Below, one piece after another: positions 26,486 through 36,700 of a DNA stretch of 64,000 nt. Positions within the stretch are counted from its first letter, which is position 1. The number at the start of each line of letters is the position of its first letter. Location: NCBI GenBank assembly GCA_035575515.1, contig DATLXU010000055.1:12030-76029 (forward strand), in the 5' to 3' direction. This DNA comes from DATLXU01 sp035575515 (GTDB lineage Bacteria > Acidobacteriota > Blastocatellia > UBA7656). The notes below the pieces were generated by a model. That model searched no databases. It worked only from the letters and a program-made list of their open reading frames with translations, and was not told the origin of the DNA. The position numbers and the translations under genes were made by a program.

Positions 26486-27655
26486 TCAATTAGGATATGC
26501 CTCCCCGACTTTGACCACTCGAATGTAATGATCGGTGAATTTGAAGTGCGCCGCGGGAGGCCCTATTTTCGGCATGTGACATGAAACGCAGTCCTTCGTG
26601 CCTACGCGGCAGCCTGCCACCATAGTTTGACTTTCCTGCTTCGTCTCTGGCTCTGCCGCCTTTTCTTTCGACGTGTGACAGGCAAGACACTTCTTGTCGT
26701 AATAGTCAGCCGACTGCCTCAACGGCTCGTGAGCATCATGGCAGGCCGTGCAGCTTATCCTCCGATCATCGGAGTAACACTTGCTGTGAAAGATGCGGTA
26801 AGGCTGAAACCGGACGTTGTTAATCTCCATGCTTCTAAGCAGGCTGAATTCATCGTTGCCCCGATGGCACGAGGCGCAAAAATCTTGCGTCAACTCGTCG
26901 CCGCTCAGTCGTCCGGGATTGAAAATCAGTCCGGCGCTAGGCTCTCCCGCTTCGCTCGCAGCCACGTGCTTTGCGCCGGGACCGTGACAGGCTTCGCACC
27001 GTATGCCGAGCGTCACCTTTTGCAGATTGATCTTGCCGCCTTCGACGCCGCCAGTCGCATGGCAACTGAAGCAATTCAACACCTCATTATCCGAGAGCCG
27101 CCTGCCAATTGCCTGTTTCAGCGATGGCGGGACTGATCGCGGCGCGCCAATTGTGAAGTCCAGTCCTTGAACCTCTTTATAGAAGCTCACGAGACTTTCG
27201 TAAAAACTGCCCTCGTATTGGAGGACGTAGGTTTGCCCGGCCTTCCCTTGCCCGAAAGCGTAAAGTATCGGCAGCGATATTGTTTCCTTGCCGTCGCTGA
27301 TCGTGTAAAAGCTCTGCCCGTCGCGGCGTTTGATCTCATAAGTATAAGGTCCGGTCCGAAAAGTCATCGTTGGATTTTGCGTCAGCACCTTCGAGTCAGC
27401 TACTGACTCCATCGCCATTGCCATGCCGGTTTGAGAATGAGAGGCAACCTTGTTCTTATGGCAGTTGGCGCAAACCTGATCTCCGACAAAGGTTGTGCCC
27501 GCCTGAACCCTTCGCGGATGCCATCGCGCGGCGCGATTCGCTTGAGGGAATATGGCTGATGTCGCCCATGTGCCGCCCGCCAGTATCAGCAGGTAGAGCA
27601 TCGCCGCCGTGCAACTCAGAGCTTTTTTGACACCGCTATTCATTTCATTATCCAA
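26486..27655 (-). CDS. Secreted multihaem cytochrome c, seven CxxCH sites
   Basis: Seven haem-binding motifs are visible in order: CANCH, CFSCH, CEACH, CASCH, CTACH, CLACH and CVSCH. They are preceded by an N-terminal hydrophobic segment (LSCTAAMLYLLILAGGTW) that acts as signal or anchor. The spacing resembles cytochrome c554/c'-type multihaem proteins. It should carry electrons in the periplasm or outer membrane, though the partner is unknown. The frame opens at TTG 27655 with AAAGG upstream; ATG 27643 is an alternative. It is encoded between the TPR pair and the FG-GAP protein, an arrangement that suggests co-function. Confidence 0.88.
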   Translation of the reverse strand: MDNEMNSGVKKALSCTAAMLYLLILAGGTWATSAIFPQANRAARWHPRRVQAGTTFVGDQVCANCHKNKVASHSQTGMAMAMESVADSKVLTQNPTMTFRTGPYTYEIKRRDGQSFYTISDGKETISLPILYAFGQGKAGQTYVLQYEGSFYESLVSFYKEVQGLDFTIGAPRSVPPSLKQAIGRRLSDNEVLNCFSCHATGGVEGGKINLQKVTLGIRCEACHGPGAKHVAASEAGEPSAGLIFNPGRLSGDELTQDFCASCHRGNDEFSLLRSMEINNVRFQPYRIFHSKCYSDDRRISCTACHDAHEPLRQSADYYDKKCLACHTSKEKAAEPETKQESQTMVAGCRVGTKDCVSCHMPKIGPPAAHFKFTDHYIRVVKVGEAYPN

Positions 27656-27719
27656 GATGATGAGCCTTTCAGCAGGCTAATTTTCTATTCATTATCGAAT
27701 GCGATTGCGCGCTCGACCG

Positions 27720-28961
27720 TCATGGCTTTGGCTTGTTCTGATTCTCTTCCCCGCCTCTGAGAGCTTCGCCGCGCTGCTTCTCATACTGCTCTTGCAGTTG
27801 CTTGAAGATTTCGCGCTCGCGCGCCGCGTCCTCTTTCCTTCCGGCGCGCGTGTATGCGCGCGCCAGCGCAAAGTGCATCTCAGGGCTTGTCGGCGCGAGC
27901 TTCACACCCTCTTCAAGCTCTTTAACTGCCCGCTCGACCTGTCCCAGTTCTAAAAGGACGCGGCCCAACACGTTGCGCGCAGCGAACATCTTCGGCGCAA
28001 GCTGCACGGCTTTTTCAGCCAGCGGCAGCGCGGCGTCGTATTCGTCGCGCTTGAGGTGCTCGAAAGCCATCTGCACCATTGCCGGATAATGCGAAGGCGA
28101 AATCTCAAGCTCGCGGCGAAACTCTTTCATTGCAGCATCGGCGTCCTGATTGAGCAGGTAAACGCCGAACGCGTAATGAACGTTCGGCTCATTCGAGTAG
28201 CGCGCCAGCAGCGTATCGAATGCTGCGCGCGCATCATCCATACGGCGCGCAGCCATGTTGAACCCGGCGCGGCCTGCTATGAGCACCTGTTCGCGTCTGT
28301 CGGACGGAATCTCTTTCGGCAAAAACGGCATCCGCAGCATTGTCAGCCCGAACGCTTCGATAATCTTCGGGCTTTCGTTGCCGACTCTCATGAACTCGCT
28401 CAGAATGTCGTATGCAACCTCAAACTGCCCGAAGCGGATGTAAAGCAGCGCCGTGTGATAACGGACTACGGACTCGATCTCTTTGTTGTCGCCCAGTCCG
28501 AGCGCGCGCCCGCGAACGAGCGAGACGACCGACCGCTCGTACTCGCCCGTTTGAAACTCACACAATCCGAGCATCCCCCACGCCTGCCCCCTGTTCGGTT
28601 CAAGCGCCACGAGGTTGCGAAAAGCATCGCGGGCCTGCGTGTACAGGTCCTTCTCGTAAAATATCGCCCCAACGTACCACCAGCCTTCCGGCCACTTCGG
28701 GCGAATTCGCAAAGCCTTTGCATAATGCTCAATCGCTTCGTCCAATCGCGATGCAAGCCGCGCTTCATCGCCGAGCTTTACCGCTTTGTCGAACTCGGCA
28801 TTCGCTAGCGCCGACGTTTGCGCTTTCGAAGGCGATTGGGACTTTGCTCGCTTCGCTTTCTGGCTGTTCGGTGATTGGGCGCGAGCATCTGCTGCGGCAG
28901 CGAGCAAAACGGCTGCTATCGCGAGAGACAAAAACCGCGCTTTGATGCTTGAGGCAGCCAC
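27720..28961 (-). CDS. Secreted tetratricopeptide-repeat protein (second of a tandem pair)
   Basis: A signal peptide (FLSLAIAAVLLAAAADARAQ) precedes a Lys/Ser-rich linker and then roughly eight TPR-like helical hairpins from about residue 50 to 400. Examples are AIEHYAKALRIRPKWPEGWWYVGAI (written here only in part as HYAKALRIRPKWPEGWWYVG) and ELEISPSHYPAMVQMAFEHL. TPRs are protein-protein scaffolds, so no catalytic role is assigned. The start is GTG with an AGGAGAGG sequence upstream. It begins 6 bp after the stop of the first TPR gene and has the same length, 413 residues, suggesting an old tandem duplication. Confidence 0.82.
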   Translation of the reverse strand: MAASSIKARFLSLAIAAVLLAAAADARAQSPNSQKAKRAKSQSPSKAQTSALANAEFDKAVKLGDEARLASRLDEAIEHYAKALRIRPKWPEGWWYVGAIFYEKDLYTQARDAFRNLVALEPNRGQAWGMLGLCEFQTGEYERSVVSLVRGRALGLGDNKEIESVVRYHTALLYIRFGQFEVAYDILSEFMRVGNESPKIIEAFGLTMLRMPFLPKEIPSDRREQVLIAGRAGFNMAARRMDDARAAFDTLLARYSNEPNVHYAFGVYLLNQDADAAMKEFRRELEISPSHYPAMVQMAFEHLKRDEYDAALPLAEKAVQLAPKMFAARNVLGRVLLELGQVERAVKELEEGVKLAPTSPEMHFALARAYTRAGRKEDAAREREIFKQLQEQYEKQRGEALRGGEENQNKPKP

Positions 28962-28967
28962 AGAAAA

Positions 28968-30209
28968 CTATTGCCTCTCCTTCCGTTGGTTTTGATTCTC
29001 ATCGAGATTCGCGGGCGGTTTAACAGGAACGCTTGACTTAGGCTCGTCCTGCGCGCCCGGCTGTTTGGCCTGCTGCTCGGCGTTCAGCTTTTGAATGATT
29101 GCTCGCTCGCGGTCGCCATCCTCCTTGCGGTTCAGCCGATAATAGACGGACGCCAGCAGCACGCGGGCTTCGACAAATTCGGGAAACTCTTTCACCACGC
29201 CTTCGAGCAAAGGCCGCGCTTCGTTCGTTTTTCCCAGCGCGACGTAAACCGCGCTGAGGTGATAGCGCGCGTACTGATCGCGCGGGCGAAGGCGAACCGC
29301 GTGAGATAAATAACCGAAAGCTTCCTCGAAGAGTTTGTCTTGTCGAAGCAGCACGCCCAGATAAAGGTTTGCGTCGAAGTCGTTCGGGTTATCGGTAAGC
29401 TCGCTTCTGAAAGCGGCTTTGGCCTTCTCCGAATCTCCCATGCGCATCAGCGCGCGCCCGTACCAGGCGCGAAGCGTGGGCAGCTTCGGGTTCAGCTCTA
29501 TCGCGCGCTCAAGCTCTTTTATCGCGCCGTGCCCATCGTCGGCCACAAGCAGAATGGATCCGATCAGCAGCCGCGCTTCGGCAGAGTTCTCATCGCGAAA
29601 GACGCGATCAATCAAAACCTGTCCCCTGTCCAACTGCCCATCGCTGATGAGTGCGCTGCCGAGCAGGTAAGCCACCGTGCGGTCATCAGGGATGGCTTCG
29701 GCCAGCGGCGTGAGCAGCTCGATGACCTTCTTGTATTCGCCCAATCGCACCTGGCAGTCTGCAAGCACAAGCACGGCGCTGTGCCGTTGAGGAAGACCGC
29801 TGGCCGCCGCGAGGAATTGGTTCAATTCGGCTGCCGCTTCGGCAAACAATGCCGCTTTATAATAAGCCAGAGCGAGGTTGAAGCGAATCAACTGATTGCG
29901 AGCATCGAAGGCGAGCGCTTTTTTGTACTGCTCTATTGCGTCTTCGTAGCGACCGAGCCGCGAATAGGCTGCGCCCAGATTCGAGCGCACGTCGGCCCGA
30001 TTCGGGTGCGCAGCGAGTATCTCCTGATAGCCGCGAATCGCTCCTTCTATATCTCCGGACTCATGCAATCGGGCCGCGCGGGCGAACGCCGCATCAACGT
30101 CGGTCGAATTTGTCTGAGCTGGCAGCACATGGGCTGGCGCGATGATCACACAAGCAAGCAGCGAGATTATCGCTTTTACCAGATGGCTTCGTCTGTTCCT
30201 GTTTTCCAT
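28968..30209 (-). CDS. Secreted tetratricopeptide-repeat protein (first of a tandem pair)
   Basis: A signal peptide (LVKAIISLLACVIIAPAHVLPAQ) is followed by about ten TPR units, for example AIRGYQEILAAHPNRADVRS, AIEQYKKALAFDARNQLIRF and KELERAIELNPKLPTLRAWY. The C-terminal tail is Gln/Glu/Pro-rich. It is the first gene of the run TPR, TPR, multihaem cytochrome, FG-GAP, galM, and diverges from the VWA gene. A scaffold role for the extracytoplasmic redox proteins is inference from this context. Confidence 0.83.
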   Translation of the reverse strand: MENRNRRSHLVKAIISLLACVIIAPAHVLPAQTNSTDVDAAFARAARLHESGDIEGAIRGYQEILAAHPNRADVRSNLGAAYSRLGRYEDAIEQYKKALAFDARNQLIRFNLALAYYKAALFAEAAAELNQFLAAASGLPQRHSAVLVLADCQVRLGEYKKVIELLTPLAEAIPDDRTVAYLLGSALISDGQLDRGQVLIDRVFRDENSAEARLLIGSILLVADDGHGAIKELERAIELNPKLPTLRAWYGRALMRMGDSEKAKAAFRSELTDNPNDFDANLYLGVLLRQDKLFEEAFGYLSHAVRLRPRDQYARYHLSAVYVALGKTNEARPLLEGVVKEFPEFVEARVLLASVYYRLNRKEDGDRERAIIQKLNAEQQAKQPGAQDEPKSSVPVKPPANLDENQNQRKERQ

Positions 30210-30245
30210 TTATTACTTCCAGCCCGATCTGAAAATCTGCGCAAA

Positions 30246-30318
30246 AGTATATAGTAGCTTCACTACGTTTTCCAGACCGCCGCAATTGCTGGCGTTTGCC
30301 GATAAGCTAAACTATACT
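30246..30318. promoter_or_regulatory. Divergent promoter region with a TATACT box on each strand
   Basis: In the 143-bp gap between the TPR and VWA genes, TATACT occurs on the minus strand at 30246-30251 (37 bp before the TPR start) and on the plus strand at 30313-30318 (35 bp before the VWA start). Both match -10 boxes well. Matching -35 boxes are weak, so the assignment is tentative. Confidence 0.4.
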
Positions 30319-30352
30319 TGCTCCAGCAATTTTTCATCGAGGAGTCTGCGCA

Positions 30353-32566
30353 ATGAAAGCCCATTCAAGTTTTCTTTCCGTAGTCGTGTTGAGCCTCTTT
30401 TGTTTTAATTCGATTAACGCTCAGACTCCATCGCAACAACAGCGTCAAGAAGAGACTCCGATCCGCCTTGCAGCAAATGAAGTGTCGCTCGACATCGTCG
30501 TGAAGGATAAGAAAGGCCGGTTTGTGAAAGACCTGACGGCCTCAGATTTCGAGGTCTATGAAGATGGCGTTCGCCAGAAGGTCGAGTCATTCCGCCTCGT
30601 CGTGCGCGAAGCGGCTGTGACAGGCAACAAGGCTGAACGAAAACCAGAGCCTGCGCCGCAAACCGTCTCGCCGCGAGACGATACATCGTTCGGCGTAGTC
30701 GCGCTCGTTTTCGACCGGCTCTCGCCCGAAGCCCGCGCGCTGGCGCGAAAGGCCGGATTGTCTTACGCCGAGCAAGGCACTACGACTGGCGATTACACGG
30801 GCGTGTTCGCGATAGACCAATCGCTGCGCACGATTCAACCATTCACCGATAATGCCGAGATGGTTAAACAAGCGGTGGAGCGGGCTACATCCACCGCTAC
30901 TTCCGTTTATGCATCAAGCGGCGCAAAGATTCGCGATCTGTCCAGCAGAAGCACGGCGCTCGATCAGCAAATCTCTTCTCAGGAATCTGCGGCGGCTGAG
31001 GCGGGCGCGGACCGCAACAGCGCGGGAGCGGCGGCGGCAGGCGCGGCGATTGGACAAGCAGCAGCTCAGCAGGCGCTCATCGAAATGCAGGTGCGCATAG
31101 CAGAGAACTTCGAAGCTCTAGAGCGCGACCAGCAGGGATTTGCCACCATCAACAGTTTGCTTGCTGTTATAACCTCAATGCGAAACCTTCCCGGAAGGAA
31201 GACGATAATCTTCTTCTCCGAAGGTCTGGCGCTCCCGCCGTCTGTGCAGACGAAATTCCCCGCCGTCATCAATGCGGCGAACCGCGCCAGCGTCAGCATC
31301 TACGCGATTGACTCCGCCGGACTGCGCATCGAAAGCGGCACAGCCGAAGCCGCTCAGGAGATCAACTCGCTTGCTGCGCGACGCATGCAACAGGCCGCCA
31401 GAGGCAACGACCGTATAACGTCAGCGCCATACACGAAGGCACTTGAGCGCAACGAAGACTTGCTGCGGCTCGACCCCCGCAACGGTCTCGGCACGCTGGC
31501 CGATGAGACTGGCGGCTTTCTCATTCACGATACGAATGATCTGGTGGCCGGGCTTCGCCGCATTGACGACGACATGCACGGATACTATATGCTCACATAC
31601 GTGCCGAAGAATGACGACTACGACGGCAAGTTCCGGCACATCACGGTGAAGCTGAGCCGCCCAAACCTCGAAGCACAGACGCGCAAGGGGTATTACGCAG
31701 TTGAATCAATCGGCTCGTGGCCTGTGCTAGATTACGAAGCGCCAGCCATTGCGGCGCTGCGCCGCGCGCGTTCGGATTTGAACGCTTCTTCGCTCAGAGC
31801 AGCGGCGATGAGTTTCCCCGCGACAAATAAGCCGGGGCTTACGGTGGTTCTTGCCGAAGCGCCGCTTTCGTCGTTCACGCTCGCGCCGGCCAACGATAAG
31901 AAAACTTACAATGCTGATTTTTCCATCGTAGCAATTGTCAGGGACGAATCCAGACAGGTTGTTCAAAAACTCAGCCAGCACTATCCGCTGAGCGGCCCTG
32001 CGGATAAGCTCGAAGCTGCAAAAAGAGGAGATGTTCTGTTCTACCGCGAGATGCGGCTCAAGCCGGGCCGTTACACAATCGAGTTTGTCGCGTACGACGC
32101 GCCGACGGGCAAGGCCAGCGTTCGGACGGCTGATCTCGAAGTCGCCCCCTTTGACGAAACCAAACCGCGTTTGAGCAGCGTCGTCGTGCTCAAGCGAGCC
32201 GAACGACTCACCCCGAATGAACAGAAGAAGGATCAGCCATTTCACTTCGGGGATACGGTCGTCTATCCGAATCTGGGCGAGCCTGTTTTGAAGTCGCAAG
32301 CTAAACAGCTTGCGTTCTTCTTCACGGCATGGCAGGCCAAAGGCTCTGCCGGACCGTTGAAGCTGACGTTAGAGATTTTTCAGAATGGTCGCCGCCTCGG
32401 TCAGACTTCGGGGCAACTTCCCTCGCCCGACGAGCAGGGTCGCATCAAGTATGCCAGCGCGCTGCCGCTCGACAGCTTCGAGCCTGCAGTTTATGAATTA
32501 AAGATAACCGTGAGCGACGCCGCGGCGAGCGTCAGCCGATCAACTCGCTTCACGGTGCAGCCTTAG
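30353..32566 (+). CDS. Secreted VWFA-related acidobacterial-type protein
   Basis: A signal peptide (VVVLSLFCFNSINAQ) is followed by the block VSLDIVVKDKKGRFVKDLTA / SDFEVYEDGVRQKVESF that marks the VWFA-related family typical of Acidobacteria. A von Willebrand A-like domain follows (FGVVALVFDRLSPEARALA ... NLPGRKTIIFFSEGLALP). Its metal site reads DRLS rather than DxSxS, so metal binding is doubtful. An Ala/Gln-rich insert lies around residues 200-245, and two beta-rich C-terminal domains follow. A GAGGAG ribosome site precedes ATG 30353. The function is unknown. Lineage is the most useful information it gives. Confidence 0.85.
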   Translation: MKAHSSFLSVVVLSLFCFNSINAQTPSQQQRQEETPIRLAANEVSLDIVVKDKKGRFVKDLTASDFEVYEDGVRQKVESFRLVVREAAVTGNKAERKPEPAPQTVSPRDDTSFGVVALVFDRLSPEARALARKAGLSYAEQGTTTGDYTGVFAIDQSLRTIQPFTDNAEMVKQAVERATSTATSVYASSGAKIRDLSSRSTALDQQISSQESAAAEAGADRNSAGAAAAGAAIGQAAAQQALIEMQVRIAENFEALERDQQGFATINSLLAVITSMRNLPGRKTIIFFSEGLALPPSVQTKFPAVINAANRASVSIYAIDSAGLRIESGTAEAAQEINSLAARRMQQAARGNDRITSAPYTKALERNEDLLRLDPRNGLGTLADETGGFLIHDTNDLVAGLRRIDDDMHGYYMLTYVPKNDDYDGKFRHITVKLSRPNLEAQTRKGYYAVESIGSWPVLDYEAPAIAALRRARSDLNASSLRAAAMSFPATNKPGLTVVLAEAPLSSFTLAPANDKKTYNADFSIVAIVRDESRQVVQKLSQHYPLSGPADKLEAAKRGDVLFYREMRLKPGRYTIEFVAYDAPTGKASVRTADLEVAPFDETKPRLSSVVVLKRAERLTPNEQKKDQPFHFGDTVVYPNLGEPVLKSQAKQLAFFFTAWQAKGSAGPLKLTLEIFQNGRRLGQTSGQLPSPDEQGRIKYASALPLDSFEPAVYELKITVSDAAASVSRSTRFTVQP

Positions 32567-32634
32567 AGGATAGATCAAAGCCATTTCTCATGCATAAGGC
32601 CCGAAGCGCCTGTTGTAATTCTTGCTTCTGTTAA

Positions 32635-33672
32635 TTATCGCTTCGATCCGCGCTTAAGTTTGCTTTGTAGCTCTTCGATCAACTGCCTGGCTTCTTTTAC
32701 GTATTCGCCTCGCGGAGACTCTTGAAGATAAGATTGAAGCGAACGTAAAGCTTCGGCAGCCTCTTCGCGCGCCAGGTGAACCCGCGCAAGATGATAATGC
32801 GCAGCCGCGCACTCAGCGCCACCCATTATCAACGCCTTCGCCAACTCGCGTTCAGCGCCCGTCACATCTCCCGTTTCCAGCAGCGCAAAACCCAGCCACA
32901 ACCGCGCGGTCGGGCGCGAGCTATCAATGGCCATCGCTTCATTCAAACGCGAAATCGCGTCCGCATAATCCCGGCGCTCGATTCGCACAAGTCCAAGATT
33001 GAACTTCGCGTTGAAGTTTTTCGGGTCCTGCTCAAGCACGCTGCGAAAGCTCTCTTCCGCTTCGTCCAGTCGCTTGAGCTTGAGGTATTGCGCGCCAAGA
33101 TCGTTGCGCGCAGCGATGTAGTGCGGAAAAATCGAAAGCGCCTGCTCGAAGTGTGCGGCGGCTCCGGCGAAGTCACCCTTGCCTACGAGCCTCACTCCCT
33201 GCTCGTATTCCCTTTTCGCCGCCGCGGGAACCTGCTGATGCAACTCGGCGGCAGAGATGACTCTCGCACCGGTGCGCGTCGCCATTAGAGATTTCTTTTC
33301 GCGCAACTGTAGCGTCAGCTCCCACACTATTCCGCGACCGAGCAGAACCTTTTCAACCGCCGGATCAAACTCCGTGCCGTCAACTTCGGCCTGCACGTAG
33401 TAGACGCCTTCGCTCAGGTTGTCGAATCGAAACTCGCCGTGCTTGTTGCTGTAGAGAGTAGAGAGGATGCTCTGCGAGTTCTTAAGGGTAATCTTAACAT
33501 TGCGGTCAGCCGAAAGTCCTGAAGGGAGGGTCACGCGCCCCTCGATGACCGCGTTATTCGTGTCGGCTGAAACCGCACTTGGAGGTCCCTGTGACGAATG
33601 CTGCGCGCATACGGTTGCAGCGAGCGTAAAGCACAAAGCCATCTCAATGCAGGCGCAGGCAATTCTTCTCAT
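32635..33672 (-). CDS. Secreted protein with carboxypeptidase-regulatory-like domain and TPRs
   Basis: A signal peptide (ending AATVCAQ) is followed by a beta-sandwich of the carboxypeptidase regulatory-like type: VIEGRVTLPSGLSADRNVKI ... FDNLSEGVYYVQAEVDG. From about residue 150 there are five or so TPR units (FEQALSIFPHYIAARNDLGA, SFRSVLEQDPKNFNAKFNLG, AMAIDSSRPTARLWLGFALL). The C-terminus is basic. It follows the TonB receptor gene on the same strand after a strong hairpin at 33724-33757, so it may be separately transcribed. Its role is unknown; a cell-surface scaffold is plausible. Confidence 0.8.
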   Translation of the reverse strand: MRRIACACIEMALCFTLAATVCAQHSSQGPPSAVSADTNNAVIEGRVTLPSGLSADRNVKITLKNSQSILSTLYSNKHGEFRFDNLSEGVYYVQAEVDGTEFDPAVEKVLLGRGIVWELTLQLREKKSLMATRTGARVISAAELHQQVPAAAKREYEQGVRLVGKGDFAGAAAHFEQALSIFPHYIAARNDLGAQYLKLKRLDEAEESFRSVLEQDPKNFNAKFNLGLVRIERRDYADAISRLNEAMAIDSSRPTARLWLGFALLETGDVTGAERELAKALIMGGAECAAAHYHLARVHLAREEAAEALRSLQSYLQESPRGEYVKEARQLIEELQSKLKRGSKR

Positions 33673-33723
33673 AAAACAGTCCCCTCGAAAGTTCGCTCTT
33701 CACAAGACTACTACAAAGAGGAA

Positions 33724-33757
33724 CGGCGCGAGAAGCGCATGGAAGCCTCTCGCGCCG
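33724..33757 (-). terminator. Hairpin terminator after the TonB receptor gene
   Basis: A perfect 10-bp stem, CGGCGCGAGA / TCTCGCGCCG, encloses a 14-base loop 30 bp after the receptor stop codon. On the minus strand the next bases, TTCCTCTTTGT, are T-rich but not a clean tract, so termination strength is uncertain. Confidence 0.6.
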
Positions 33758-33786
33758 AAGTTTGATTCAATCCTTTGGCCGTCCGA

Positions 33787-36700
33787 TTAGTAGTAGAACT
33801 TGAACGCGAATTCCACTATGCGTCGGCCATGCTTGTTGACGATCTTACCGAAGTTCTGAAGAGTTTCATCTGTGAACCTGAAGCCCTTCGTCGGGTCGCA
33901 CGGGTTGGAGGTTCCGCCTGCGCCGTTGGGAACCTGCACCCTCTCGTTGCAGACGGTGTTGAGCGTGAGGTAGATGTCGCTCGCGCCCAAGCCGCCCGTC
34001 ACCCCTATCTGTGTCGGATAGGCCTGATTGAAGATATTGAAGAACCCTGCGCGGAACTGGAACTTCTTAGACTCGCTGATCTCGAAATTCTTGAAGAACG
34101 AGACGTCGAAGTTGCTCCGGCTTGGCGTCCTCAAATAAAACGGCGGTTGAGACGGTCCCGTGTTCGGGAACGAGGGAATCTGAATGGCGCTAAGATCGAA
34201 CACCTTCTGCCCGATCCCGGAGCCGCCCTTCTGCGGATTCGCAAGGTAGACGGGCGTAACCGCGCCTATGCTTGCGCCCGCGCCAGAGCCATTGAATGCG
34301 TCGGAGCCATACCAAGCCAAGGCTTGGCCGGTTGACGCTATGTCGCCGCTGAACCTCAGGCGGATCGGTATGCCGCTCTGGAACGTCGTGATGCCGGACA
34401 TCTGCCATCCGTCGAGGAACCCGCGCAAGACCGCGTGGTCGAGCATGCCGCGCGCAAGCTTCGGCAGGATGTAGTTGTACGACAGGTTGAAGATGTGTGT
34501 GCGGTCAAAGGGCAATATGCCCCAGCTCCTGTTTCGCGTATCAATGGGGTCGGCCCATGCGGCCCCATCGCTTTCATTGACGGCGACCGTCCCTAACGCT
34601 TTGCCGAAGGTGTATGTGGCAAAGTACTGAAGGTTCTTGCCCGACTGATGGCTCAAGGTCGCCTGCAACGAGTGATAGGTCGAGGTCCCCGTGAACTGGA
34701 AGACGCCCACTGTGCTGTAGGCCGAGAACGGCCTGAACTGCTTAAGCACGGAGCTGTCAAGCCCTGCGCGGTTGACCGGGCTGGACAGATTAATGCCGTT
34801 CACCGTACCGCTCAGCAGCCTGCCGAGAGGAATGATGTTTATGTTCCTCTGCTGGGGCAGATGTCTCCCTTGAGTGCCGACATAAGCGACCGTGAAGAGG
34901 TTGTTCATAGGCAGTCGCTTCTCTATGGTCAAGCTCATGTTGGCGACTCTTGGGATGTCGTTTGAGTTGATGTCGCGGGAGCTGACGTTGACGTTCGCGA
35001 TTGAGGAGAATGGATCGACATTCTTCAGGTCGCTGAACTTCAACCCTCCAGGCGCCGCCCACGGAGTGTCAATGGTCGCGCTGTACATGTTGGGCATCTG
35101 TCCGCTGGAGTAATAATCGTAGTTGCCCTGCACGCGGTTGTAGAACAACCCTGCGCCAGCCCTCACCACAAGGTCGCCTTTGCCTCCAACATCCCACGCA
35201 AAATTCAGACGCGGCATCCAGGCCACTGGCGGGTTATCAAGGACGCCCTTGGGAATCTCGCCGCGGGCGGCCAGCTTGAAGCCGTTCGGCCTACTGCGGT
35301 CGCCGTTTATGAAGATGCCTTGGCTCGGATCGTAGGCCCTCGGGTCGAACAACACGCCGAGCCCTTTTCGCTCAAAGTTGTTCGGCAGGTAAGCGACGCG
35401 CAATCCGTACTCCAGCGTGAAGTTCGGTCTTACCTTCCAACTGTCTTGAGCGTAGAACTCGTAGTTGTAGTAACGGAAGTTATCAATCGGGCGGTCCGTA
35501 GCCTGAGTGAACTCAATTGGTCGCCCGACAAACAGGTCGCCGTAGTTGTTGCCGGTGAAATTCTGGCCCCACTGCGCGACTGTTATGAAAGTGTCGTGAT
35601 TCGACTGCTGCCGCTTGTTCGCCTGCTCGATGAACGCGCCGAACTTCAGCGTGTGCGTGTTGTGAACTTTCGACAGGTTATCGGTAATGGCGAAGCTGTC
35701 GTTCCAGGCAAGTATCGGGTATCCGTAGGCGGTCAACAGATTGCCGCCGATTCCGCTGCCCCACGCGTCAATGACGCCGACGGGCACAAACGGGTTGCTG
35801 CCCGGAAAGAATCCGACCTTCTCCAACCCCAGCGCCGCGTATGACACTTTATCGGGATCGGCGTAGTTGTAATTGAGCTTCAGCTTGCTTGCGCTGAACA
35901 ACACCTCATTGGTCATTGTCGGGTTGACGATGTTCGTCAGGTTGACGACGAAAGAACGACCGAGGTTATCGCTCTGAAGCTTGCCCGGAATTTCGTAGTT
36001 CGACGAATCCCACCAGAGTCCGCGCGGGAAACCCTGCTTCTCAAACTCGCGAGCAAGGCGCACGTAGAGCTTGGTCTTGTCGCTGACGTTGTAGTCAAAG
36101 CGCGAGGTGAACTGGTTGCGGTCGTTCGGCCTCAGCACGCTGTAGACATAATTGTAGCGGTTGTTGGGGTCATTGAAATTCGGCGCAGGGAACAAATTGA
36201 GCAGAGCTTTGCCGAACGGGTCCATGCACGGAGCAAGGTTGTTGTTCGGCGCAGGCTGTCCGGCCCCGACGCCGTTTATAGTGCAGCCCGGCGGGACGAG
36301 AACCGTTCTGCCCTGATTGAGGTTCGCCCCCGGCCCTGTGAGCAGCTCGCTGAAATCGCCTTGCCGTTGCTTCAGCGTGGGGACGACGCTCAAGCTCGAG
36401 CCTTCGTCAACTCGCTGGTAGTAATATTCATACCCGGCGAAGAAGAATAGTTTATCCCGGTTGCGGTTGAACTTTGTCCAAGGAAGCAGGACAGGCCCTC
36501 CGATGTTTCCACCCGGATAGTTGTACTTGCTCTTAGGGCGGTCAATGCCGTTGATGCTGTTGGAGCGATCATTGGCCTGAAAGTGATAGTCGCGTATGTA
36601 ATCGTAGATCGAGCCGTGAAAGGCGCTGCTTCCGCCTTTCGTCGTGGCGCTTATCTGGACGGCGCTCGTGCCGTGCTCAGCAGCGTAATTGCTCGTCTGA

